Shown here one piece after another: positions 16,377-25,367 of a DNA stretch of 64,000 nt (within the stretch, counting starts at the first letter, position 1; each line of letters opens with the position of its first letter). The position numbers and the translations under genes were made by a program. Source of the DNA: CAZAPG01 sp964486935. Its GTDB lineage: Bacteria; Chloroflexota; Anaerolineae; 4572-78; J111. The DNA is taken from positions 62,001 to 126,000 of the forward strand of contig CAZAPG010000007.1 of assembly GCA_964486935.1 (NCBI GenBank). The letters are read 5' to 3'. Under the pieces are notes generated by a model. That model worked only from the letters and a program-made list of their open reading frames with translations. It made no database searches and had not been told where the DNA came from.

Positions 16377-19133
16377 TTACTCTGAGCCATTTTCTTTAGG
16401 CGCTATCTTCAGGTCGATAGCGGCGCTGGCAGTTCCCAAAACCTTGCTCAATTCTTCGGCGGCGGTTCTCAGGGCAGCTTCAATGTTGCGGCTGGCTCTA
16501 ATTTTATCGGTAATCTGGCGCGTAAGTTGCTCGCGGGCGGCCTGTTTTTGAGTCCCTTCAAACAGGCGCAGGTTTTCGGCTTTTTGGGCCAGTTGCTGGG
16601 CCACGGTTTCTAAAAATAGCTGCTCTTCTTCAGTCCAATTTTTATCGGGCGGAACCTGCACCGAAAGCTGGCCGACAGGCTGGTTTTGCACCAGAACCGG
16701 CACAGATAACGCTCCGTTTTGCGTTTTGTTCAGGCGGTTCGGTTCTGCCGCCGAGACCTGGGTCAGGTCGTACACAAAATTCAACCGCTGTTTTTTAGAG
16801 GATAGCGTTTCGGACCAGGCTTGATGGGTAAGCTGCCTTAGCGCGGCTTCGGTTTTGCGTTGGGCTTCTTGGGCGGCGGCCCATTGTTGGGCGCTATCAA
16901 TTGAAATAGCCAGATGGGTGGCCATCGCCTCAAAAACTGTCAGGTTTTGAGCGGTAAAGGTATTAACCCTGGTTGCCTGCATGTCTAACACGCCAATAAC
17001 CCGGCCCTCAACCATAAGCGGCACAGCCACTTCTGAGCGAGTTCTGGGCAAAAGCGGGTTGGGCATGTGGATATCGCTGTTTTCCGTATCGGGCACTACA
17101 ATAGATTGAGCCAAGGCGGCAACCCGGCCCACAATAGAACCTGGGCCAACAGGCAAAGTATGGCGACGCGCTAAAAGCTGTTTGCCTACCTCGCCGGTGC
17201 CAGATTTTAGCACCAGGTTTTGGCCCAGGTCATCTACAAAGTAGACATGCGCGTAATAAAGTTCAAACCGCTCGCGGATAAATTCGGTGATGGTGGGCAA
17301 TAATTCATCCAGGTTTCTGATGGCGGCGGCTTTTTGACCAACTTCTATAGAAATAGCCAGTTCTGCGGTTCTGGCTTTTACCTGCTCTTCCAGCGAGCCA
17401 ATCAAGGTGCGGAGCCGGGTAGTCATACTATTAAAGGCCTGGGCCAACTGGCCGGTTTCATCTTGAGTGTCAGCCACAGCCTGGGCTTCTAAATTGCCAG
17501 CGGCTACTTGTTGAGCCATCTTAGTCAGGTTGACAATGGGGTTGGCCAATCGCTGGCCTAAAACCACGGCTACTGCGGCAGCAGCCGTTAAAATACCGGC
17601 GGTTAGCAACAGGGTGCGGCGGGTTTGTTCATCAACAGGCGTCAAAAATACTTCCTGGGGTTGAAAAAAAGTTACCAGCCACGGCTGAGAGTTGACAGTT
17701 GCCGCAGCCACCTGGTTTATTTTGTCGCCGGTAGCTACATCTTTGGCGGTAAAAAAGGGTTGGGTTGGAGCGGTGATTAATTTTTCTCCAAGGTCGGGTA
17801 AATTGGTAAAGTGGTCTTTAACCGCGCTACCCGGCGGCAAACGCCGTTCGGCCTGTAATTGGGCCACAAGTTGAGGGTCGGGCGACCCAACCAGTTTGAA
17901 GAGGGCGGCGGGTTCGGTGCTGTGGGCCAAATGCAACTGGTTTTCATCAAACAATACGCCAAAGATATTTTCTTCGGCTGAACTGCCGGTTTCAATAAAT
18001 TGCTGCAATACTTTGGCCTGGTAACGCACCCGCAACAGGCCAATAACGTTGCGGCTGGGGTCGAGGACCGGGCTGCTAAAATATAAAGAGGCTTCGCCGG
18101 TTTCGGGGTCAAATTCTACAGGCGACACGTAACTGCTAAGGCCGGTGTTAACCGGTATATCAAAATAATCGCGGCCAGACTCATTGACGCCAATCAGCCT
18201 GGTTGAGGTATCGAGAATATTTTGGCCCTCAATGTCAAGCAGCGCATACGACGAAATAAACACCAGGTCTCGGCGCTGCAACGACCGGAGAATGGCGATA
18301 ACTTCTTGCCGCAGCAAACTTTCCCGGGTGCGCTGTTCGGGCGTCAAAAGCAGATATTCTGACAGGGCCGGCAATTCGGCCTCGGTGCGGACAGACTCCA
18401 GGTTATCTCTAATAAAGGCGTCAATGGTTTGGGCCGATTGTTGAGCCGCAGCTAACAGCCGCTGGTTTGCCGCGCGGGTCAGGGCGGCGTCTGTAGCCTG
18501 GTGGGTGATATAGGCTACAGCGCCTATAGAAATTAGGGTTACGGCAATAAAGGCAATAATCAGCTTGGTACGCAAGCGATAGTGTTTGAATTGGCGAAAT
18601 AAAAAAGCGCCATATGCCAAAACCATTACGCCCAACCCAACCGGCGTAAGGTACTGAAATTGAGCTACCGCTATTCTAAAAGGCAGTTGGGCAAAATCCA
18701 GAAGGATGATGGCAAAAACCAGAATACCGCTCGTTATCACCGCCCAGGTTGCTTGTTTTGCAGAAAGGGTAAGGCTGGCAATGATTGAAGCCACAATCAT
18801 GACGGTCAGAGCCAACACAAGCCCCAAATCGGCAATAAAAACGGCAAATGTAAAAAAGGATAAACCTACTCCATAAACCGAAATCTGAGCGCCAAGGGCG
18901 GGTTTGCCCTGGCGGGTTAGCCACCCATGCAGGCAGCCGGCAATCAGGGCAATTACTACGGCTCCGGTTGCGGCCAGTAATTGCCAATGGCCGGTAACAA
19001 AATAAAAGTACAGGTAAAATAACGTTGCCGGTATGGTAACTGTAATCAGCAAAATAGCCGACCAGAGCGAATTTTTGGCTTGGTTTGTTAAGGGATTTGT
19101 TGGATTATGCGGTTGATTGGCAGAGTTATTCAT
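16377..19133 (-). CDS. Seven-span Cache-HAMP-GAF sensor without kinase domain
   Basis: The 918-residue product has membrane spans at about 24-46, 54-72, 82-102, 104-122, 128-146, 160-179 and 189-209. An extracytoplasmic Cache-like domain (210-505) follows, then a span (506-526), HAMP (528-580) and GAF (600-755; LYYAHVYFVDD, NPLLPRTRSEVAVPL). A helix carrying HQAWSETLSSKK leads to a half-GAF (805-860) and the shared tail (865-910; REQLTRQITDKIRAS). No output domain is present. GGAG lies 10 nt before the ATG. It is a close architectural paralog of the 951-residue protein two genes downstream (10142-12997). The extra six-span block in front of the usual Cache receptor plan is uncommon and could sense membrane state or a lipophilic ligand, which is speculation. 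Confidence 0.9.
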   Translation of the reverse strand: MNNSANQPHNPTNPLTNQAKNSLWSAILLITVTIPATLFYLYFYFVTGHWQLLAATGAVVIALIAGCLHGWLTRQGKPALGAQISVYGVGLSFFTFAVFIADLGLVLALTVMIVASIIASLTLSAKQATWAVITSGILVFAIILLDFAQLPFRIAVAQFQYLTPVGLGVMVLAYGAFLFRQFKHYRLRTKLIIAFIAVTLISIGAVAYITHQATDAALTRAANQRLLAAAQQSAQTIDAFIRDNLESVRTEAELPALSEYLLLTPEQRTRESLLRQEVIAILRSLQRRDLVFISSYALLDIEGQNILDTSTRLIGVNESGRDYFDIPVNTGLSSYVSPVEFDPETGEASLYFSSPVLDPSRNVIGLLRVRYQAKVLQQFIETGSSAEENIFGVLFDENQLHLAHSTEPAALFKLVGSPDPQLVAQLQAERRLPPGSAVKDHFTNLPDLGEKLITAPTQPFFTAKDVATGDKINQVAAATVNSQPWLVTFFQPQEVFLTPVDEQTRRTLLLTAGILTAAAAVAVVLGQRLANPIVNLTKMAQQVAAGNLEAQAVADTQDETGQLAQAFNSMTTRLRTLIGSLEEQVKARTAELAISIEVGQKAAAIRNLDELLPTITEFIRERFELYYAHVYFVDDLGQNLVLKSGTGEVGKQLLARRHTLPVGPGSIVGRVAALAQSIVVPDTENSDIHMPNPLLPRTRSEVAVPLMVEGRVIGVLDMQATRVNTFTAQNLTVFEAMATHLAISIDSAQQWAAAQEAQRKTEAALRQLTHQAWSETLSSKKQRLNFVYDLTQVSAAEPNRLNKTQNGALSVPVLVQNQPVGQLSVQVPPDKNWTEEEQLFLETVAQQLAQKAENLRLFEGTQKQAAREQLTRQITDKIRASRNIEAALRTAAEELSKVLGTASAAIDLKIAPKENGSE

Positions 19134-19162
19134 TGCGCCAACTCCATTTACAGGTGGTCAAA

Positions 19163-22100
19163 TCAATCAAGGCCCAATTCAATAGATGTTTCCGGGGTTT
19201 GCAGGCTTAAGCCCACCTCTTTTACGGCAATTTGCAAGGCTTCTTCAAGCGATTGGGCTGCCTGAATTTTATCGCTAATTTCATTGAGCCGTTTCTCGCG
19301 GGCAGCCCGTTGTTGGGTTTCATCAATCAGGCGCAGGTTTTCGGCAGCCTGGGCTAACTGTTGGGCAATGGCCTCAACCAGAATTTGCTCTTCGGGGGTC
19401 CACTCGCGCGTTTCTGTTTCTTCCAGCCCTAACAGGCCAATCACTTCGCCGCGCACCATCATGGGAACCACCAGCCTGGATTCGGCATCTTGAGGTTGAA
19501 AGCTCATCAGCGCCGGCTCTTCGCTCTGGTTTTGGGCTGATAGTTGTAATGAGTTCTGGTTAATTTCGTCATGGTCGCGGGCGATTTCATAACTCATAGC
19601 CTGTTTTTTGCTCAGGTAAGTTTCCCACGCCTGAAGCGTATAGCGGCGTTGGGTAGCCTCAACTTCTGCCAGCGCCTCACTGGTTTCTATTAAGAGCCGC
19701 TGGTTTTCAAGGGCAACCGCCACCTGTTTAGACAGGGCGATGTATGGCTGCATCTCGTACTCGGTAAAATGATGGGGTTGTTGCGATTGCAGCATAAGTA
19801 CGCCCAACTGCCGCGAACCTACCCACAGAGGCAGCACCGCTGCCGCGCGAATATTCAGGCGTTGCAACAATTCCAGCATTTCGGCTTCAATTCGCTGGTC
19901 GCGCTGGGCGTCATCAAAAAAGAGAGGTTGAGCAGATAGTAACATTTTCAAATGGGGGAAGCTGGTCAATGGATACCGTTTTCCCACCGGCGTAACCGAG
20001 ACCTGATTAGGGCTGCGCTGCCAGTTAGCCACCACAGTTAACGCTTCTATTTGTTGGCCGGTCGGGTTGTATTCAAAAATTTCCAGTACCGCCCGGTCAA
20101 TTACAGAAACAGGGCCGGTTTCGGCTACGGCGGCCACAATGTCTTGCAGGTCGCCGGCTTCGTTAATGCGCTGACTGGCAGTATATAGGGCTTCGGCCTC
20201 GGCCAGGGCCTGTTGCTGCGCCACGTAAGCCCGGCGACTGGCCACCACGGCGGCCACGGGTTCCAGCAATTGTTGCAGAACAAAGTGTTCTTCGGAGGTG
20301 AAGCCCGCGCCCCTGGGCCAGCCTGCAACCAAAACCCCTTGCCAGCGGCCACCAATATGCAGCGGAAATACAGCGGCCCGGTTCAATTTAAACCCGGCGG
20401 CAATGCGCCGGTCACTTTCTTCAAGCCGGGCGTCTTGTTCAACATTGTCTATTAGAACTACGGCTTCATGGTTGTTTAGCCAAAGCCGGCTGGCTAATAG
20501 CTGGTCGAGCGGGGTTGGCCGGTCAAGGCCGAGAGGGTCGGCTTTAATTGCCCCTTGCTGCCAGTACGAAACCAGATGCGAGCTAACCGGGTGTCCCTCG
20601 GCGTTACTTTCAAGGTAGTACAGGCCAATTTGCGCCGACTGCTCAACGTCAACCAGGCTGGCAATAGCGGCCACAATTTCGTTTTCGTTGCTGGCTTGAG
20701 AAAGGGCTACCTCAACGTGAGCGAGTTTTTGTAGCTGCGCCGCGCGTCTTTGAGCTTCGGCCAGCAAAATCAGGTTGTTAACCACGACGGCGGTTTGGGT
20801 AGCCAAAGATTTGTAAAGCCGCTGGTCGATGTGGGTAAATTCGTGAGGCATTGACCAGTAAATAACTATCAGGCCAATCCAGCGTCCAGTCAGGGTCAGT
20901 GGCATCAGCACAAAGGCGCCAACACCATTCTGCTTAAATATGCGCCGGGTGGCCGGGTTGAGCCGGGGGTCTTGTTGCGCGTTGCCAACAAGAATGGGGT
21001 TGTGCGGGTCTTTCATCCATAGCTGGGCAAAGGGAAATTCAGATAAATGGAAGCGAGCGCCAACGGGCATATCTGGTCTTTGCTGTTGTCTCCAAACCGA
21101 GGCAATTGTCACCCAGTCCAGCTCCTGTTTATCTTCATCAAGTTCAAAAGTAAGCAACACAGCGCTTTGGGCATCGGTAGCTACTGCCGGCGAGGCAGCC
21201 GCTTGCAGGGCCTCATCCAGGGTTACGGCGGCATTCACCTGGGCGCTAATTTCGTACAGCACTTCGGTTTCGGCCAGGGCTTCTTGTACCTGGGTATAAA
21301 GATTGGCGTTACGCAAAGCAATAGCCACCTGCGAAGCCAAAATTGTATGGGTTTGCACTTCTTGCTCGGTAAAATGGTCAACCCGGTCAGATTGGACGTC
21401 AAGCACGCCCATCAGCTTATCGCCCACAATAATGGGTACGGCCAACTCCGAGCGGGTATCGGGCAGCAGCGGGTTTTGGTAAAAGCCGGGGTCCAGTTGA
21501 ACATCGTTAACAATTACGCCGGTTCGGGTACGGGCCGCTCTGGCTACCAGGGATTGCTCTCTGGCCAGGGGGATGCTCCAGCCCTGGGCCGCCATTTTTC
21601 GCCCAACCTGGCCGGCGCCGGCCGCTAAATTTAGGGTGTCGCCTGACTCGTTAAGCAGGTAAATGTGAGCGTGATACAACTCAAACCGTTGTTGGGTCAA
21701 ATCGGCCACAGTTTGCAACAGTTGCCCTACATCCAAAATGGTAGAGGTGGCAATACTTACTTCGGCTACGGTTTCAAGCTCGGCAACTCGCCTGGCCAGC
21801 GATTTTTCGGCCCGTTTACGGTCGGTAATATCTTCTGAAATGCCCAGCAGATATTTAGGCAGGCCATCGCGGCCCATTACCGGCACTTTGCGGGTGTGCA
21901 AAATACGGGTGCCTTGTTTAGCTGTTTGAATTGATTCTTCGGGGATGTCAACCAATTTTCCGGCGGCCAGCACCTCGCGGTCTTTGGAGGTAAAGAAATC
22001 GGCCTCTTCCCGGGGAAAGAAGTCGTAATCGCTTTTACCAATCATCTCCTGCCGGGATACGCCAATCAATTCTTCGCCGGCCTGGTTAAAATGGATGAAT

Positions 22101-22849
22101 TGCAGATTCTCGGCATCTTTTACAAAAACCATAGTGGGGATATTATCAACAATGGTGCCGAGAAACTCTACCTTATCTTCCAGGTTGCCAATATGGTTGA
22201 TTGCGCTCTCAACCTGGGGCCGGGCTTGGGCGGTAGCGTCCCACTCATCCGCGGGGCGAATTTCAAAACGGCAGCAATCGTCGCCTTTGGCCAAACAGTG
22301 GGTTTCTACTGCCAGCAGCTTTTGCCCAAAAAAGCGGCTGGCGTAGCCAGAGGCATAGCCGGCTAACATCCAGCAAACCGGGGCATCGCCCAGGCCATAA
22401 CGTTGCCGGTAATCTTCGGCTTCAAAGGAGTTGCGCCATTTGCCCTGCAAATAAAAATGGCCCTTTTCACGGTTAAAATCCAGCTTATCAGTTTCAACGT
22501 GGGCAATTCCCTCTAAACTCCGCAGCGAAAATCCGGCCAGCAGCCAATCGACATCACTCTCCCAGTTCAGTTTGCTCAACTTGTCGGCATCTTTGTAGCC
22601 CTGAGTGTGGCCAAACCGGGTCAGCATATTTTCGGCCAGATGAGGCCCCAGGGCTTCTAACAATTGCTGCCGCAGCGCGCCAATTGCCTCAACATTAAAA
22701 ATAACGGCCCGCTGCTGGTTAAAAAAGAGACGGCCTTCACTGCCCTGACGACGCAGCAAGGCGTAAAAATCCAGGTCGGTGGCTTTTATGTTTTCTTCTG
22801 ATAGCAGGGTTGTTGAGGTTTCTTCAAGCGTGGATTCCAGGCTACTCAT
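19163..22849 (-). CDS. XylR_N/V4R-PAS-multi-GAF sensor without output domain
   Basis: Residues about 25-215 resemble the XylR N-terminal plus V4R (4-vinyl reductase) ligand module, with the metal-site-like phrase HCLAKGDDCCRFEI near 203-216. In XylR/DmpR regulators this module binds aromatic effectors. After it come PAS (about 230-350; GISEDITDRKR), GAF 1 (360-525; FELYHAHIYLL, NPLLPDTRSELAVPI), GAF 2 (540-715), GAF 3 (720-885), GAF 4 (895-1065), the half-GAF (about 1080-1190; LVVPMMVRGEVIGLLGL) and the shared tail (REKRLNEISDKIQAAQ). There is no kinase and no DNA-binding domain, unlike XylR. Numbers count from a possible ATG at 22864. The ATG at 22849 has GGAG 9 nt upstream and is the better start, giving an 8-bp overlap with the upstream gene. 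Sensing of an aromatic or hydrophobic compound is possible by family analogy. Confidence 0.88.
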   Translation of the reverse strand: MSSLESTLEETSTTLLSEENIKATDLDFYALLRRQGSEGRLFFNQQRAVIFNVEAIGALRQQLLEALGPHLAENMLTRFGHTQGYKDADKLSKLNWESDVDWLLAGFSLRSLEGIAHVETDKLDFNREKGHFYLQGKWRNSFEAEDYRQRYGLGDAPVCWMLAGYASGYASRFFGQKLLAVETHCLAKGDDCCRFEIRPADEWDATAQARPQVESAINHIGNLEDKVEFLGTIVDNIPTMVFVKDAENLQFIHFNQAGEELIGVSRQEMIGKSDYDFFPREEADFFTSKDREVLAAGKLVDIPEESIQTAKQGTRILHTRKVPVMGRDGLPKYLLGISEDITDRKRAEKSLARRVAELETVAEVSIATSTILDVGQLLQTVADLTQQRFELYHAHIYLLNESGDTLNLAAGAGQVGRKMAAQGWSIPLAREQSLVARAARTRTGVIVNDVQLDPGFYQNPLLPDTRSELAVPIIVGDKLMGVLDVQSDRVDHFTEQEVQTHTILASQVAIALRNANLYTQVQEALAETEVLYEISAQVNAAVTLDEALQAAASPAVATDAQSAVLLTFELDEDKQELDWVTIASVWRQQQRPDMPVGARFHLSEFPFAQLWMKDPHNPILVGNAQQDPRLNPATRRIFKQNGVGAFVLMPLTLTGRWIGLIVIYWSMPHEFTHIDQRLYKSLATQTAVVVNNLILLAEAQRRAAQLQKLAHVEVALSQASNENEIVAAIASLVDVEQSAQIGLYYLESNAEGHPVSSHLVSYWQQGAIKADPLGLDRPTPLDQLLASRLWLNNHEAVVLIDNVEQDARLEESDRRIAAGFKLNRAAVFPLHIGGRWQGVLVAGWPRGAGFTSEEHFVLQQLLEPVAAVVASRRAYVAQQQALAEAEALYTASQRINEAGDLQDIVAAVAETGPVSVIDRAVLEIFEYNPTGQQIEALTVVANWQRSPNQVSVTPVGKRYPLTSFPHLKMLLSAQPLFFDDAQRDQRIEAEMLELLQRLNIRAAAVLPLWVGSRQLGVLMLQSQQPHHFTEYEMQPYIALSKQVAVALENQRLLIETSEALAEVEATQRRYTLQAWETYLSKKQAMSYEIARDHDEINQNSLQLSAQNQSEEPALMSFQPQDAESRLVVPMMVRGEVIGLLGLEETETREWTPEEQILVEAIAQQLAQAAENLRLIDETQQRAAREKRLNEISDKIQAAQSLEEALQIAVKEVGLSLQTPETSIELGLD

Positions 22850-25361
22850 AACGCTCTTCTCCATGTCCGTTTTGTGAGTTATCGGGCTTTACATTAGCGG
22901 CAAGGGTTGGCCGCGGCAAGGCATCCTGGCCGCTTTCCTTGAAACTGGCAATCTGTTCTTTCAGTTCTTCTTTTGCGCCAAATTGAACAAAGGTGCGAGC
23001 CGGCCTTAAAATTTTCGACAGCTCTTCAACACCAACTTTCATCAACGTTTCAACATCGGGGGCGCGGCGCAATCTGTCGCTAATTTGGCCGAGTAGCTGC
23101 TCGCGGCTGGCCCTTTCTTGAGCCTGGTCAATTAGCCGCAGGTTTTCGGCGGTTTGGGCTACCTGATCAATAACGGCGGTAATCAGCGCCAGTTCGCCCT
23201 CGCTCCAAACCCGGTTGGGATCAACATTATGTAACTGCAAATCACCAATGGGCACATTACGCAGCATAATTGGGGCTACCAGAGCATGCTGGCCGGCGGA
23301 TGGCTGCTCTTCTTCCGCCTGACCGCTGTCATTGGGCTGGCTACCATAGGCAACAATGGCAGGTTTTTTAAGCGAAAAAGCCTGTTGTCGCGCCTGGGTA
23401 ATGGCGGTTTCGTTAAGCGTGGTTGACTCGCCCAAACTAAATTTAACACGTCTGGCGCCGCGCCTGACCACCCGCTCTTTATCCCACTGCTGCTCAATAT
23501 AGCGCCGCTGAAGTTCATGGGCCTCCTCTAATTGAGATTGCACCTGTTTAAACAACCGGGCGTTACGCAAGGCAATAGCTACCTGGTTGGCCAGCGAGCG
23601 CAGCAAATTTTCGTCGGCCTCATCCAGGCCCGCTACTTTATTTTCCTGAACGTCGAGCACGCCCACCACCTTATCTTCCAAAACAATTGGCACAGCCATT
23701 TCCGAGTAGGTATCGGGCAACAGGGGGTTGGGCAGCCAGTCGTCAAACTCGCGCACGTTATCAACCTTTACCACCTGGCCAAGGCGGGCGGCGCGCGCTA
23801 CTAAACTGGTAACGGCATTTAACGGAATACTGTGGCCCCGAGCCAGCATTTCTTCTCCGGCGCGCCCTGTGCCGGCAGCCACTACCAGTTTATTTTGCTC
23901 TTCGTCAACCAGATAGATGTGGGCGTGATAGTAATGAAATTGCTCTTTGAGTTGGGTGACGACCTGGTTAAGTAATTCGTCAATCTCAAGAATGGCGTTC
24001 AGGCGCTCGCCCAGGTTGGCAATCAACTCCAGGCGTTGGGTACGGGCAATTACGCGATTTTCCAGGCCGGTGAGAGTTTGGTTGAGCTGCTCGGCCATAC
24101 TGTTGAAGGCTTGCGCCAACAGGCGAATTTCAGCCGGTCCCGATAATTTTACGCTTTCATCAAGCTGCCCCTGGGCAATAGCCGCCGCCGAATGGGTCAA
24201 TTCTTCAAGGGGGCGCGTCAACCGGCGAGCAATTACCAGGCCCACCACCACGGCCAAAACCAGCGCCAAAAGCCCCACGCCAAGCACCCAGGTAGAAATT
24301 TGACCGGCGGTTGTCAGCGCCTCCGAGGCCGGCTGCTGCACAATAAGCGTCCAGCCCAAGTTAGAGAGGTAATCATTTTCGGCGGCGGGAACCAGGGCGG
24401 CGTGGCTATGAATTATCGGGGAGCTATCCGGCCCGGTATTGACCGACCAGTCGACCGGGCTTTGCCTGATATGATGCGAAATTTCCGGGGCTATCTGAGC
24501 GCCAATTTGATTTTGCCGGGTGCTATGAATAATGAGGCCATCATTATTGACCAGCAGAAACTCGCCCGTATCGCCAACAGGCGGCGTATTAACCAGCGCG
24601 CTCAAGTTAGAAATTTTAAACCGAGAGCGCAACAGGCCGCGCGTTATATCCGCGTCGGGCTGGCGAACCGGCACAACAATATCAATGGTGGCTTCTAAGC
24701 GGCCCGGCACAATTCTCAAATTGCCCAAATAAATCTGCCCCTGGCCATTATTCCAGGCCTGCTGCCACCACTCCTCGTTGCCAAAGTAGTAATGTTCGGG
24801 CATATCGCCGCCAATGCCCTCTACCGCGCCATACTCATTTACAAAAATCACCTGGCTATGGGCCGGAAAATCACTAATAAACCGGTTAAGGTCGCTACTA
24901 ACCGGGTTGGCTCCAATTTGGGCGCGCACAGACTCGCCGGCCAGAGAGTTCCAGCTTTCTTCGCGCGATTGCATCATTGCCTGGCGCTCTTCGGGGGTCA
25001 ACTCGCTAAGCGTTACCGAGCCGGCGCCAAAAATTCTGTAAAATAAAGAGGCCTGTTTAGCCAAATTCTGGAGTAATTCAATTTCTCTAACCAGTCCCTC
25101 TTCCAGCCGTTGGCTGTTAGATTGAGCCAGCGCGGTAAAGGCCTCGCCGGTTTGGTTGGTCAAGATAGTTTGTGTTTGCCAAATAACAACGCCTACCACC
25201 AACGCCAGCGATATAGCCGCAACCCCCAAAAAGGCCAGCAGTAATTGATTACTCAGCGCCCCTACCCGGCGGCGATAGCGAACAATCAAAGCCACAAATA
25301 CCAGCAGGGCTGCAACTATTAACAACGTTTGAATTGGGTCATTTAACCATTGTTCAAACAT
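22842..25361 (-). CDS. Double-Cache-HAMP-GAF sensor without kinase domain
   Basis: The 839-residue product has spans at 11-27 and 39-62, an extracytoplasmic dCache-like domain (about 65-345) with EEWWQQAWNNGQGQIYLGN, and a span at about 355-378. HAMP (378-430), GAF (455-605; FHYYHAHIYLVDE, DDWLPNPLLPDTYSEMAVPI), a linking helix, a half-GAF (about 695-765) and the tail follow (REQLLGQISDRLRRAPDVE). No output domain. AAGGAG lies 12 nt before the ATG, next to the stop of the preceding gene (6-bp gap), and its own end overlaps the next gene. The GAF portion is so close to that of the 25368-27620 gene, even at the nucleotide level, that a tandem duplication is likely. Confidence 0.92.
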   Translation of the reverse strand: MFEQWLNDPIQTLLIVAALLVFVALIVRYRRRVGALSNQLLLAFLGVAAISLALVVGVVIWQTQTILTNQTGEAFTALAQSNSQRLEEGLVREIELLQNLAKQASLFYRIFGAGSVTLSELTPEERQAMMQSREESWNSLAGESVRAQIGANPVSSDLNRFISDFPAHSQVIFVNEYGAVEGIGGDMPEHYYFGNEEWWQQAWNNGQGQIYLGNLRIVPGRLEATIDIVVPVRQPDADITRGLLRSRFKISNLSALVNTPPVGDTGEFLLVNNDGLIIHSTRQNQIGAQIAPEISHHIRQSPVDWSVNTGPDSSPIIHSHAALVPAAENDYLSNLGWTLIVQQPASEALTTAGQISTWVLGVGLLALVLAVVVGLVIARRLTRPLEELTHSAAAIAQGQLDESVKLSGPAEIRLLAQAFNSMAEQLNQTLTGLENRVIARTQRLELIANLGERLNAILEIDELLNQVVTQLKEQFHYYHAHIYLVDEEQNKLVVAAGTGRAGEEMLARGHSIPLNAVTSLVARAARLGQVVKVDNVREFDDWLPNPLLPDTYSEMAVPIVLEDKVVGVLDVQENKVAGLDEADENLLRSLANQVAIALRNARLFKQVQSQLEEAHELQRRYIEQQWDKERVVRRGARRVKFSLGESTTLNETAITQARQQAFSLKKPAIVAYGSQPNDSGQAEEEQPSAGQHALVAPIMLRNVPIGDLQLHNVDPNRVWSEGELALITAVIDQVAQTAENLRLIDQAQERASREQLLGQISDRLRRAPDVETLMKVGVEELSKILRPARTFVQFGAKEELKEQIASFKESGQDALPRPTLAANVKPDNSQNGHGEERYE

Positions 25362-25367
25362 AATCGG

